DNA of 64,000 nucleotides from an uncultured Oscillospiraceae bacterium (GCA_910579775.1 CAJTUE010000005.1:104762-168761); one strand, 5' to 3'; numbered from the stretch's first letter, positions 23,054-31,588 are shown. Program-made: numbers and translations. Notes: a model not told the origin generated them from the sequence alone.

Positions 23054-24553
23054 ATGATGAAACGTTTGCAGAAGCTCGGCAAGGCGCTGATGCTGCCTGT
23101 CGCCGTGCTGCCCATCTGTGGTATTCTGATGGGTCTGGGCTACGCCATCGCCCCCGGTGTTATGGGTGTGACCGGCGCGGCCACCGAAGGTCTGGCTTAT
23201 TCTATCGGTCTGTTCCTGGTGAAGGCCGGCGGCGCTCTGATCGACAACATGGCCATCCTCTTCGCCATCGGCGTGGGCGTTGGCCTGTCCAAGAATAGTG
23301 ACGGTACCGGCGGCCTGGCCGCTCTGGTTTCCTGGCTGATGATGACCACCCTGGTGGGCAACGCCGGCGCCATTCTCCCCAAGCTGGTCGAGGCCAACGA
23401 GACCTGGGGCGTGGCTTACGGCAAGATCGCCAACCCCTTCATCGGCATCCTGGCCGGTATCATCGGCGCTATGTGCTACAACAAGTTTAAGGACACCAAG
23501 CTGCCCGACGTGTTGGCCTTCTTCTCCGGTAAGCGGAGCGTTGCCATCGTCACCGGCGTTGTGTCCATCCTGGCCTCTCTCGTCCTGGTCTTCGTGTGGC
23601 CGCTGATCTTCACCCTGCTGGTCAACCTGGGTGCTCTGGCCGCCAAGGCTGGCGTCGCGGGCGTCGGTATCTACACCTTCCTCAACCGCCTGCTGATCCC
23701 CACCGGCCTGCATCACGCCGTGAACAACGTGTTCTGGTTTGATACCATCGGCCTGGGCGATCTGTCCGCCTACTGGGGCGGCCAGGCCGGCATCATCAGC
23801 AAGGAGCTGATGGGCGCCAACATCTCCTGGAGCGTTGGTCAGTACATGGCGGGCTTCTTCCCCTGCATGATGCTGGGTATTCCCGGCGCGGCCCTGGCCA
23901 TGATCCTCACCGCCAAGCCCGAGAAGCGTAAGGCCACCATCGGCATCGTTGGCTCCGCCGCCATCTGCGCCTTCATCTGCGGCGTCACCGAGCCCTTCGA
24001 GTTCTCCTTCATGTTCCTGGCCTTCCCGCTGTATGTCGTGTACTCCCTGCTGTACGCCATCTTTGCCATGGTCACCGTGGCCTTGGGCTTCCGCGCGGGC
24101 TTCTGCTTCTCCGCCGGCGCCACCGACCTGCTGTTCGGCGCCTCCCTGCCCGCGGCGAACAACTACTGGGTCATGATCCCCATGGGCATTGCGGCCTTCG
24201 TGGTGTTCTTTGTCGTGTTCTATTTCGCCATTAAGCAGTTCAACCTCAAGACCCCCGGCCGTGAGGATGAAGACACTGAGGGCGAGATGAAGATCGAGCT
24301 GGCCAACAACGACTTCACCGCCATGGCCAAGATCATCCTCGAGGGTCTCGGCGGCGCCGAGAACATCGTTGAGCTGGATCACTGCATCACCCGTCTGCGT
24401 CTGGAGGTCAAGGACAACCTGAAGGTGGACGAGAAGAAGATCAAGTCTTCCGGCATCTCCGGCATCATCCGTCCCAGCAAGACTGCCGTTCAGGTCATCG
24501 TTGGCCCGAAGGTCCAGTTCGTCTTCGACGAGATGGAGAAGCTGGTCAAGTAA
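23054..24553 (+). CDS. PTS EIICB transporter, glucose/N-acetylglucosamine family
   Basis: 499 residues, after AAAAGGAGG. The N-terminal 400 residues form the EIIC membrane domain of the glucose superfamily (MLPVAVLPICGILMG, LLIPTGLHHAVNN, CGVTEPFEFSFMF). The C-terminal EIIB domain has the phosphocysteine in ELDHCITRLRLEV (Cys444). There is no fused EIIA, and the free EIIA upstream fills that role. The LHHAVNNVFWF signature is close to NagE-type transporters, so N-acetylglucosamine is as likely as glucose. Confidence 0.93.
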   Translation: MMKRLQKLGKALMLPVAVLPICGILMGLGYAIAPGVMGVTGAATEGLAYSIGLFLVKAGGALIDNMAILFAIGVGVGLSKNSDGTGGLAALVSWLMMTTLVGNAGAILPKLVEANETWGVAYGKIANPFIGILAGIIGAMCYNKFKDTKLPDVLAFFSGKRSVAIVTGVVSILASLVLVFVWPLIFTLLVNLGALAAKAGVAGVGIYTFLNRLLIPTGLHHAVNNVFWFDTIGLGDLSAYWGGQAGIISKELMGANISWSVGQYMAGFFPCMMLGIPGAALAMILTAKPEKRKATIGIVGSAAICAFICGVTEPFEFSFMFLAFPLYVVYSLLYAIFAMVTVALGFRAGFCFSAGATDLLFGASLPAANNYWVMIPMGIAAFVVFFVVFYFAIKQFNLKTPGREDEDTEGEMKIELANNDFTAMAKIILEGLGGAENIVELDHCITRLRLEVKDNLKVDEKKIKSSGISGIIRPSKTAVQVIVGPKVQFVFDEMEKLVK

Positions 24554-24610
24554 GTAAACCTTTCGAAGGTTTCCTGAAATAAAGCTGCGGCCCACGCGGC
24601 GATTACATCG

Positions 24611-24646
24611 GCAGGGCGGCTCTTCGGAGCCGCCCTGCTTTTGTTT
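24611..24646 (+). terminator. intrinsic terminator of the PTS locus
   Basis: GCAGGGCGGCTC-TTC-GGAGCCGCCCTGC followed by TTTTGTTTTT. Confidence 0.85.
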
Positions 24647-24753
24647 TTGGAAAAAGTATGCTATAATGGGTGCACGGCACATAAAGCACGGCACCCTTGC
24701 GGGCGGGTTCCAAACCCGCCCACTTGACCGCATGAAAAAAAGGAGGTCCTCCC

Positions 24754-25374
24754 ATGTCCTTTACCCACCTTGCCTTTGATATCGACGGCACCCTCATCAG
24801 CAGTGAGTACGCCAACATGAAGGCCCTTCAGGACACCCTGATCAAATTCCACGGCTCGTCCCCCTCTCTGGAGGAGCTGTCCCCCGTCTTCGGCATCCCC
24901 GGCATGGACGCTCTGGCCCGGCTTGGGGTGACCGATCCCGACGTGATCTACCCCTACTGGGCTGAGCACGTCCACGACTATGACGATACCATTGCCCCGT
25001 ACGACGGCGTTTTGGAGCTGCTGGAGGAATTGCGCCGCCGGGGCTATTCCATGGCGGTGGTGTCCTCTAAGGGGCGCTGGGAGTACGAGCGGGGATTCAA
25101 GCCTATGGCTGTGGCAGGTTTTTTTGGCCTGCAGGTGTTGGAAGAGGACACGGTCAAGCACAAGCCGGACCCCGAACCGCTTTTGAAGTATCTGGAGCTG
25201 ACGGGCGTGGAGCCGGAGAATGTGCTGTATATCGGCGACCGGTTGGGGGATTGGAAATGCGCCCACGGCGCGGGGATCAGGTTTGCCTTTGCCCGCTGGG
25301 GCGCGCCCTTCGAGGTCATCCCTGAGGCGGACTACGTGCTGGAGACCCCTGCGGAGCTGCTGAAGCTCCTGTAA
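24754..25374 (+). CDS. HAD-superfamily phosphatase (Gph/PpaX-like)
   Basis: 206 residues. Motif I is FDIDGTLISS (nucleophile Asp9, Asp11); motif II lies at VVSSKGRWEY; motif III Lys is in VKHKPDPEPLLKYL; motif IV is YIGDRLGDWKCA. The insert after motif I is a small helical cap, as in phosphoglycolate phosphatase and beta-phosphoglucomutase. It is a cytosolic phosphomonoesterase; the substrate cannot be told. An extended -10 TGC-TATAAT lies at 24659-24667, and a terminator follows the stop. Confidence 0.88.
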   Translation: MSFTHLAFDIDGTLISSEYANMKALQDTLIKFHGSSPSLEELSPVFGIPGMDALARLGVTDPDVIYPYWAEHVHDYDDTIAPYDGVLELLEELRRRGYSMAVVSSKGRWEYERGFKPMAVAGFFGLQVLEEDTVKHKPDPEPLLKYLELTGVEPENVLYIGDRLGDWKCAHGAGIRFAFARWGAPFEVIPEADYVLETPAELLKLL

Positions 25375-25379
25375 ACAGA

Positions 25380-25412
25380 AGAGACGGCATCCTACAGGAT
25401 GCCGTCTCTTGC
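25380..25412 (+). terminator. intrinsic terminator, shared by convergent genes
   Basis: AGAGACGGCATCC-TACA-GGATGCCGTCTCTT; the stem is symmetrical and can serve both the HAD gene and the minus-strand remnant. Confidence 0.8.
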
Positions 25413-25413
25413 C

Positions 25414-25623
25414 TTATGCGGAAAGCGCCTGGAGGACTTGAGTAATGCCGCAGTCAATGGCAACGGCCTGCGTTCCCAACTGTGGAGGGACAACTGCCTC
25501 GCCTTGATTGACACAGGCGTAAAAAGCGTTGGAATTTACTTGGGTCAGCCGCCAGAAGGGGTATTTGATGATGCCGGGGGTGTTGTACCCCACACCAAGC
25601 TCCCAATACTTGAGGGAGTTTGG
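25414..25623 (-). pseudogene. SirTM-type sirtuin, C-terminal fragment
   Basis: On the minus strand, in a frame different from the macrodomain gene, the sequence reads SLKYWELGVGYNTPGIIKYP followed by FWRLTQVNSNAFYACVNQGE and ends ...ALSA at a TAA (25414-25416). The LGVGYNTPGIIKYPFW block is characteristic of the C-terminus of SirTM, the sirtuin ADP-ribosyltransferase whose gene normally follows a zinc macrodomain gene. Only about 68 residues of roughly 300 remain. A deletion has fused this tail directly to the macrodomain gene. Confidence 0.75.
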
Positions 25624-26327
25624 AGAAAATCGATGACCGTCTCCACCGCGATCCGTGCCGCCTCATCCGGGGGGAAATGGAACTCCCCGGTGGAGATACA
25701 GCAAAAGGCCACGGTTTGGAGGCTCCGCTCCGCCGCCAGTGTCAAACAGGAGCGGTAGCAGGAGGTCAACGCCGCCCGGTCCTGAGGAGTGACCGTGTTC
25801 TGAACGATCGGGCCGACAGTATGCAAAACGTATTTTGCCGGGAGATCATACCCAGGCGTTATCTTTGCCTGCCCGGTGGGTTCGTCATGCCCCTGAGCCT
25901 CCATGAGACGGTGGCAGGCGGCGCGCAGTTGAAGCCCGGCGGCGGAGTGAATGGCGTTGTCGATGCACCCGTGGCAGGGATGAAAGCAACCCAGCAAGGC
26001 GCGGTTGGCGGCGTTGACAATGGCGTCGGCCCGGAGGCGGGTGATGTCTCCCTGCCACAGGGCGATGCCAGGGTGGCCGGGTAGCTCGGGCAGGGCGGCG
26101 GCGTCCACCACGCCTTTGGCCTCCCGCTCTGCGGTGAGAAACGCGTCCTGGACGGCCCAAAAGTCCTCTCCCAAGGGCAGTCCAGGGGGGCAGACGTTCA
26201 TCAGTGTGCGCAAAAGCCGCCGCTGGGTGGCCTCGTCCTTGGGCAGGGCCGCGGCCTCCCCCGAAAACTGGGGGAGGCCGGCGAGAAGGGCTTGATTGAG
26301 GTAGGAAAGCTGTTGCAAACGGTCCAT
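25545..26327 (-). pseudogene. zinc-dependent macrodomain ADP-ribosyl hydrolase, 3' end lost
   Basis: The first 235 or so residues are a MacroD-type protein-ADP-ribose hydrolase of the SirTM-operon class: LWQGDITRLRADAIVNAAN, the zinc-binding loop GCFHPCHGCIDNAIHSAAG, GQAKITPGYDLPAKYVLHTV, and CISTGEFHFPPDEAA. After ETVIDFL at about 25622 the frame runs into the sirtuin fragment out of frame and ends with 22 unrelated residues. The last strand and helix of the macro fold are thus missing. Substrate-binding residues are intact, so some activity cannot be excluded. It starts at an ATG after AAGGAGG. Confidence 0.8.
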
Positions 26328-26350
26328 GGAAGACCCTCCTTGGGAAAAGC

Positions 26351-26710
26351 TTACGGGAAGAAGAATCCCGCCGTCATGTCCAGGTAATTGCCACCGCCGT
26401 TGGCGGAATAGTCCGCCGCGTTTTGGGTGGCGTACTTGGGAACGTTGGGCAGGAAGGAGGCACCCGCGCCATGGTAAGCCACCAGAACGCCCTCTACCGT
26501 CAGGGGTTTCAGATACCCCTCCAGTTCCCGGCAGTTGTCCAAGAAGCAGGGCGGCTCGATCACAACTGCCTTACCGCTTTTCTCCACCACAAAGACCTCG
26601 TCACTGAGGGGATCGTTGGTCTGATAGGCGTGGAGCTTGACCGCGCCGAAATCGTAGACGGCCACCGTGCCCTTGTCCAGCCGAATGGAAGTAAAAGTGT
26701 TTTTGTTCAT
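26351..26710 (-). pseudogene. MBL-fold metallo-hydrolase, truncated
   Basis: From the ATG at 26710 (after AGGAGG) the frame encodes 119 residues. KGTVAVYDFGAVKLHAYQ and SGKAVVIEPPCFLDNCRE resemble the first strands of an MBL-fold hydrolase of a group commonly found next to HxlR regulators. The metal-binding HxHxDH is absent and the frame stops at GFFFP, directly followed by the ribosome site of the macrodomain gene; a family member has about 250 residues. A deletion has probably removed the rest. It is divergent from the HxlR gene. Confidence 0.65.
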
Positions 26711-26768
26711 GATACATGGCCTCCTGGGAATTTTCAAGGGCCGCTTGTGTTTTGCCCTCGTTGACGCT

Positions 26769-26839
26769 ATAATAGTTCCGTAGGGACATTTTATAAAGTA
26801 CGCACAATATTGTGCTGTAGTTACCAAAAAGGAACTATT
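26769..26839. promoter_or_regulatory. divergent operator/promoter region of the HxlR gene
   Basis: Two nested symmetries: AATAGTTCC (26771-26779) pairs with GGAACTATT (26831-26839), and inside it GCACAATATTGTGC (26802-26815) is a perfect 14-bp palindrome. On the minus strand TTTATA, 17 bases and TATTAT form a promoter for the truncated hydrolase. HxlR proteins bind such palindromes as dimers, so autoregulation is likely. Confidence 0.6.
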
Positions 26840-26858
26840 GCAAAAGGAGAAGGATTTC

Positions 26859-27191
26859 ATGGAACAAAAGATCTTGCCTGCCTGCCCGGTGGAGACCACC
26901 TTGACCCTGATCAGCGACAAATGGAAGGTGCTCATTCTCCGGGATCTGCTGGGGGGGACCAAACGGTTTGGGGAGCTGAGGAGGTTGGTGGGCCAGGTGA
27001 GTCAAAAGGTGCTCACCGCCCAGCTTCGCCAGATGGAGGAAAGCGGCCTGCTGACCCGGACGGTATACGCCGAGGTGCCACCCCGGGTGGAGTACAGTCT
27101 TACGGAGCTGGGCTACAGCCTGAAACCCATTCTGGACGCTATGCTCACCTGGGGGGCGGACTATCAAGCCATGGTGGCGGCAAATGGATAG
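26859..27191 (+). CDS. HxlR-family transcriptional regulator
   Basis: 110 residues from the ATG at 26859, behind AAAGGAGAAGG. The winged helix has the family pattern: CPVETTLTLISDKWKVLILR, KRFGELRRLVGQVSQKVLTA, LRQMEESGLLTR and VPPRVEYSLTELG. One cysteine near the N-terminus (CPV) is the position used for electrophile or oxidant sensing in several members. It overlaps the next gene by eight bases and is divergent from a truncated hydrolase gene. Confidence 0.93.
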   Translation: MEQKILPACPVETTLTLISDKWKVLILRDLLGGTKRFGELRRLVGQVSQKVLTAQLRQMEESGLLTRTVYAEVPPRVEYSLTELGYSLKPILDAMLTWGADYQAMVAANG

Positions 27192-28446
27192 GCGGCGCGC
27201 GTTGGCGGCGTGGCTGGCCGCTTTGTTTTTCCTGCTGACTGCCTGCGGAGCAAAGGAGGACGTTCCCCCGGAGACCTGTGCCGCCGCCCCGGTCACGTTA
27301 GTGCAGGCCACCGACCTCCACTACATCTCGCCTACGATCTGCGACAACGGTGCGGCGTTTCACACCCTGGTAGAGCACAGCGACGGCAAGGCCATGTTCT
27401 ACATTCAGGAGATTCTGGAGACCTTTGTGGCGGAAATGGAGGAGCTGAAGCCGGATGCGGTCCTCCTCACCGGCGACCTTACCCTTTTGGGGGCCAAGGC
27501 CAGCCACGAGGATCTGGTGAAGCTGCTGGAGAAACTCCAAGAGGCGGGTATTCAAGCCCTGGTCATTCCCGGCAACCACGACCTGGATTCTACCTCCGCG
27601 CTCTCCTTCTCAGGGGAGGACTACGCCTCCACAGACTCTATCACCGCCGACGAGTTTGAAGCGCTCTACGCGCCCTTTGGGCCGGAGCAAGCCCTCAGCC
27701 AGGATGAACACACCCTCAGTTATGTCTATGCCCTGCGTAAGGACCTGCGGGTGCTGATGCTGGACGCCAACGGCGGCGGCTGGTGTTCGGTCCCCGACGA
27801 GACCGTGGAGTGGGTGGAAAAACAGCTCAAGGCCGCAAAAAAGGCGGGGGCGAAGGTGATTGCCGCCAGCCATCAGAACATAGATATCCACAACCCCCGC
27901 TTCACCTGGGGGTATCAGATCGTGGAGGGGGACGCTCTGGCGGCCCTCTATGAGAAATACGGCGTGGTCTGCAATTTAAGCGGTCATCTACACAACCAAC
28001 ATATCGTGGGTGGCGCGGTTCCCGAGGTGGCCACCTCCGCGCTGTCTATTGCCCCCAACCAGTACGGGATCATTCGTTATAATGGCAAGACCTGTTCTTA
28101 TGAGACCAAGCAGCTGGACGTATCTACTTGGGCGGAGAAAAACGGCAGGACGGACCCGGAACTGCTGGACTTTGCCGCTTATTCGGCGGAGTTTATGGTG
28201 TCGGTGAACCGTGACAAGACCGCCGCCAAGCTGGCGGACAGCGGCCTGGATGAGGCGGATATTGCCTTGCTGGCCGACACCTTTGGCAGGCTCAACGCCG
28301 CCTATTTTGCCGGCGCGCCCTTCGATCCCACTCCTTATGAGGCGGTCGTGGAGCTTTGGCAGGCCAAGGTCGGCAATGGGTATCTGGAGAGCGTCCTGGC
28401 CGGGGCGGGGGAGGAGCACCGGGTCCTGACGGTTTCCCTCCCGTAA
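27184..28446 (+). CDS. calcineurin-like metallophosphoesterase lipoprotein
   Basis: 420 residues. An N-terminal signal with lipobox LLTAC (Cys20) predicts a lipoprotein outside the membrane. The metallophosphoesterase motifs are in order: ATDLHY, LLTGDLTLLG, IPGNHDLD, ASHQNIDIHN and LSGHLHNQH. The C-terminal 120 residues are a helical extension. It probably cleaves an extracellular phosphoester; the substrate is unknown. The start overlaps the HxlR stop, so the two are co-translated and share regulation. Confidence 0.88.
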   Translation: MDRRRALAAWLAALFFLLTACGAKEDVPPETCAAAPVTLVQATDLHYISPTICDNGAAFHTLVEHSDGKAMFYIQEILETFVAEMEELKPDAVLLTGDLTLLGAKASHEDLVKLLEKLQEAGIQALVIPGNHDLDSTSALSFSGEDYASTDSITADEFEALYAPFGPEQALSQDEHTLSYVYALRKDLRVLMLDANGGGWCSVPDETVEWVEKQLKAAKKAGAKVIAASHQNIDIHNPRFTWGYQIVEGDALAALYEKYGVVCNLSGHLHNQHIVGGAVPEVATSALSIAPNQYGIIRYNGKTCSYETKQLDVSTWAEKNGRTDPELLDFAAYSAEFMVSVNRDKTAAKLADSGLDEADIALLADTFGRLNAAYFAGAPFDPTPYEAVVELWQAKVGNGYLESVLAGAGEEHRVLTVSLP

Positions 28447-28468
28447 AAAAATATTTACATATTCTCCC

Positions 28469-28497
28469 TTGTTTTTTGGAAAAGGACGGGCTACAAT
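28469..28497 (+). promoter_or_regulatory. promoter of lipid kinase gene
   Basis: TTGTTT at 28469-28474, 17-bp spacer, TACAAT at 28492-28497. Confidence 0.55.
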
Positions 28498-28535
28498 AGC
28501 GGTAAATACACCCGGATAGAGAGAAGGCTGCCGCT

Positions 28536-29432
28536 GTGAAACGAATGCTGTTTATTTATAACCCTCACGCCGGACAGGGGCGGGTCACCGCCAACCTGTC
28601 CCACATCATCGATTCCTTCACCTATCAGGGTTACCTTCCCGCCGTCTATCCCACCCGCGCCGCCGGGGACGCCACCCGCATTGTGGCGGGGATCGGCAAG
28701 CACTACCGCCGGATCGTCTGTTGCGGTGGAGACGGTACCCTCCACGAGGTAGTCACTGCTCTGATGGACATGCCTGATCCCCCGGTCCTGGGGTATATCC
28801 CGGCGGGCACAACCAACGACTTTGCCAAAAATCTGAACCTTCCCCGGGACATGGCCCTGGCCGCCAATGTGGCGGTCACCGGCCCTGCCATGGCCTGTGA
28901 CATGGGCCGCTTCAACGCAGCCCCCTTTGTTTATGTCGCCGCCTTTGGGGCCTTTACCGACGTGAGCTATGGAACGCCCCAGCGTTTTAAAAATATGTTT
29001 GGTCACTTGGCCTACGTACTGGAGGGCATTGGACGCCTGGGGGCCATCAAAAGCACCCGCATGACCGTCACCTGGGACGGTGGCGAGGTGGAGGGCGACT
29101 TTATCTTCGGTATGGTGAGCAACACCCGCTCGGTGGGTGGCTTTCGCGGCCTGCCCGCCAAGGACGTGCGGCTGGACGACGGCAAATTTGAGGTGGTGCT
29201 GGTGCGTCAGCCCAAAAATGCCGCTGAACTCAACGCCATCCTCACCGCAGTCATTACCCAGACCCCCGACCCCGACGGCCCCGTCATCGGCTTCCACGCC
29301 TCCAGGGTGGAGTTCAACGCCGACAAAGCCATCCCCTGGACTCTGGATGGAGAGTACGGCGGCGATCATAAGACCGCCCTGGTGGAAAATGTCCCCCAGG
29401 CCCTGCCTCTGGTGTACCGGGCAAAGGAATAA
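28536..29432 (+). CDS. diacylglycerol/lipid kinase (YegS/DgkB family)
   Basis: 298 residues from a GTG at 28536. The DAGK catalytic fold is clear: FIYNPHAGQGR at the start, VCCGGDGTLHEVVTAL (the GGDGT nucleotide-binding motif), GYIPAGTTNDFAKNL and a C-terminal beta-sandwich ending in WTLDGEYGGDH. These enzymes phosphorylate diacylglycerol or related lipids at the membrane and recycle lipids from teichoic acid synthesis. It has its own promoter and ends at a repeated hairpin. Confidence 0.9.
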   Translation: MKRMLFIYNPHAGQGRVTANLSHIIDSFTYQGYLPAVYPTRAAGDATRIVAGIGKHYRRIVCCGGDGTLHEVVTALMDMPDPPVLGYIPAGTTNDFAKNLNLPRDMALAANVAVTGPAMACDMGRFNAAPFVYVAAFGAFTDVSYGTPQRFKNMFGHLAYVLEGIGRLGAIKSTRMTVTWDGGEVEGDFIFGMVSNTRSVGGFRGLPAKDVRLDDGKFEVVLVRQPKNAAELNAILTAVITQTPDPDGPVIGFHASRVEFNADKAIPWTLDGEYGGDHKTALVENVPQALPLVYRAKE

Positions 29433-29445
29433 AGAACCGCCGGTC

Positions 29446-29486
29446 ATAGACAACAGGACTCCGTCCAACCTTGGACGGAGTCCTGT
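29446..29486. terminator. repeated hairpin terminator, copy 1
   Basis: ACAACAGGACTCCGTCCAA, CC, TTGGACGGAGTCCTGTTGT: a perfect stem of 19 bp. Almost the same hairpin occurs at 31296-31336, so the pair brackets the phage remnant. It ends the lipid kinase transcript. Confidence 0.75.
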
Positions 29487-29505
29487 TGTCTGCTGTTTCA
29501 TTGGC

Positions 29506-29763
29506 TTACAGGCCATCATCGATATAGAAGAGCGGTTTCTTCTTTTCCGAAAGCACGCGCAAATATGCGGAAATGTAGGCTGCCACCAGCTCTGCGTTTT
29601 CGCCACCCTTCTCAAGTTCCTTTTTTGCATCGGCTAGTGCGTGCTGGATATGTGAGTACTTCGCGGTCTGCAACCGTTTCATTTCCGTGAGAACGAACTT
29701 TTCCCGGTCATAGATTTTGCCTTTGTAGCAAAACACCTCAACTCCCTCCGGGACTTCAGACAA
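29506..29763 (-). CDS. small hypothetical protein or 3' remnant
   Basis: 85 residues from a TTG; the frame stays open upstream only to a TAA 36 bases earlier and contains no ATG. The sequence (EGVEVFCYKGKIYDREKFVL, then a charged helix ADAKKELEKGG) has no recognised domain. The absence of a normal start, and its place behind a broken phage gene on the same strand, suggest a truncated phage gene rather than a complete one. Confidence 0.4.
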   Translation of the reverse strand: MSEVPEGVEVFCYKGKIYDREKFVLTEMKRLQTAKYSHIQHALADAKKELEKGGENAELVAAYISAYLRVLSEKKKPLFYIDDGL

Positions 29764-29938
29764 GCAGCACTCTTTAAAAGCTGTACGGTTCCCTTAATTA
29801 ATGTTTCTAAAAACACTATATCTGAAACACCCATCGTTCTCCTCCATTACGATAATAAGCCGACTACTACAAAAGTGTCCGTCATCTTATTCAAACCTAT
29901 CAAGTCAAATGTCAAGGAATGGTCAGTCAGTCTTGATA
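29764..29938. other. AT-rich gap in phage remnant
   Basis: 175 AT-rich bases between two minus-strand remnants; no gene or hairpin recognised. Confidence 0.4.
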
Positions 29939-30959
29939 TTAAGGGGATTGGAAGACACCTCGCATACCATTCATAGCTTGGTTCGCACCTGCTGACGCAA
30001 GCCCCTTGGCTCCAGCCCAGCCAACTTGGGACAGACTGTCCATAGTAGCTCGAAACCACGCCTCCTTCTGACTCAAACCATATTCTTCGTATCTTCTGGC
30101 GGCCTCAGCCAGTTTAGACCGATTGCCCATCGCCATAGTATCAGCTAGAATGTTGGATACCTCTGTCAGCATCTTCTTGCCGGCTGGAACCCCTGCTTGT
30201 GCTAACACAGTTTTCACCATTCCCTTCCAATCTTTCCTAGCGGGTCTTTGAGGCCGCGTCAGTCTCCAGTCTGGCGAACTGCTCCAGGTTCTTGCGGTAG
30301 TAGTGGGCGGTGGCAAGATCGTTCACGGCGTCCTGCTCACGGCCTGCCTCGCCCCGCAAGGAGGCCAGCTCCCGGTCTGCCTCGCTCTCCCATCATCCGG
30401 ACGCGGCCGCGGAAGAGGAGAAGGGGTTCTCCTCCCGGGGCTTATACTGTCCGGCGGAGGCACCGTAGGTGGAGTTAGGCCCGGCGTGCTCCCGCGCCAC
30501 CGCGCCGATCTGTTCCTGCAGCGCGTTACGCTGGGAAACGGTCGTGGTATGCTGTCGCTTCAGCTCCTCCGCGCTCCGGCCCATCAGCTCGGTCCAGGTC
30601 GGGGCCTGGACCTCCGGGACAGGCTCTGCTTTTTCTTTGACCACCGGCTTGCGCTCCGGGGTCTTAACGATCCCCGCCTGGGGCCCCGCGGCGTAGGGGG
30701 TGTCAGGCATAGAAGCTTCACCTGTCAGGTAGTTGGAGGCGGGAACACGGACCGTGGGAGGATTGCTCGGCGTTTTCTTCCGCTCCACGGGCTTAATGTT
30801 TAGCTTCTTCAACTCCTGGGCCTGCAGCCACGCGGCGTAGGGAGGAGGCGAGGTGTAGCTTCCGCCTGTTAAATAAGACGAGGCGGGGGCTTGTGTCAGG
30901 TCCGGCGCCCGCGTCCACTCTAATTCTGTTATGTGCTTTTGCCGTTCTTTAGTTGCCAT
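29939..30959 (-). pseudogene. phage structural/internal protein, stop plus frameshift
   Basis: Reading leftward from the ATG at 30959, 188 residues lead to a TGA at about 30393; the same frame then continues WESEADRELASLRGEAGREQ... to a TAG at 30238, and the adjacent frame carries on with RKDWKGMVKTVLAQAGVPAG and AMNGMRGVFQSP to 29939. One nonsense change and one frameshift would join the three parts into a single gene of about 340 residues. The N-terminal part contains repeated ASSYLTGGSYTSPPPYAAWL / ASNYLTGEASMPDTPYA segments; the C-terminal part resembles the helical regions of phage polyvalent or internal virion proteins. Its function is lost. Confidence 0.6.
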
Positions 30960-31295
30960 AGCATCACCTTTTCCTTTCTTTTGTGTGATTTGAACGTCTT
31001 TCCTGCCTTCCTTTCACGCGTGCGGAGTGTGCGCACGTATGTTCGACCTGATCCTTTTAGTATATACCTAATCGGCCCTGTTGTCTACTTCTCTGAACGT
31101 AAAATTCCCCACAAAATGGAACGTGTGTTTTTGTCCTGGCTGCATAAAAAGCGGAGCTTCCTGTCGTTCTGACAGAAAGATCCGGCCTTTCATTGCCGCG
31201 CCCAAGCGGCGCGCCGAGTCGTCGCGCCCTACTTGTGCTGCCTTTGGCCCTTTCCGCCTCTGGCATGCTGGGCGAAGGAATCAGGAGGCCAACAG
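30960..31295. other. intergenic stretch without a gene
   Basis: About 335 bases between the phage remnant and the second hairpin. No frame with a ribosome site or recognisable product was found. Confidence 0.5.
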
Positions 31296-31336
31296 AAAAC
31301 AGGACTCCGTCCAAGATTGGACGGAGTCCTGTTTTA
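31296..31336. terminator. repeated hairpin terminator, copy 2
   Basis: AACAGGACTCCGTCCAA, GA, TTGGACGGAGTCCTGTT followed by TTATT. Same stem as the hairpin at 29446-29486. It lies three bases or so beyond the stop of the minus-strand RHH gene, so on that strand it can act as its terminator. Confidence 0.75.
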
Positions 31337-31519
31337 TTCCTCCACTTCCAGCAGATCGACGCTGCGGTCCAAAATCAGGTTGATCACCTCGTTGCGGGAA
31401 CGGTTGGCCTTGCCCGCGGCCTCGTCAATACGCCGTAAGGTATTTTCCCGAATGCGCACAGAGATGACCCGGTACCCGTCATCGCCTCGCTTGGAGAGCT
31501 TGATCTTATCGGCATTCAT
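31334..31519 (-). CDS. ribbon-helix-helix (Arc/CopG-like) DNA-binding protein
   Basis: 61 residues from the ATG at 31519, with GGGGTGAG seven bases upstream; an earlier start at 31537 is possible. GYRVISVRIRENTLRRIDEA followed by NRSRNEVINLILDR is a ribbon-helix-helix motif with the strand, helix A and the N-capped helix B. Such proteins are small dimeric repressors, often antitoxins, but no toxin gene is adjacent. An isolated chromosomal regulator is the more likely reading. Confidence 0.8.
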   Translation of the reverse strand: MNADKIKLSKRGDDGYRVISVRIRENTLRRIDEAAGKANRSRNEVINLILDRSVDLLEVEE

Positions 31520-31588
31520 ATTCTCACCCCACACCATGATATAGTGTTTTCAGGGCGTTTGTTATATTCATAATATATTCAATTTATG

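Larger units (their letters stand above)
29446..31336. mobile_element. decayed phage fragment bracketed by a repeated hairpin
   Basis: All coding remnants are on the minus strand: a broken phage structural protein (29939-30959) and a short frame (29506-29763). The two ends carry the same 19-bp stem hairpin. No integrase or attachment core is visible. Confidence 0.45.

Noticed and set aside
20269..24733. Long minus-strand frames opposite ptsI and the EIICB gene
   Set aside because: Same cause: antisense of codon-biased genes. No ribosome site or known domain.
30393..30395. TGA read as an amino acid in the phage remnant
   Set aside because: A frameshift follows soon after and the neighbouring frames are also truncated, so decay is simpler than recoding.
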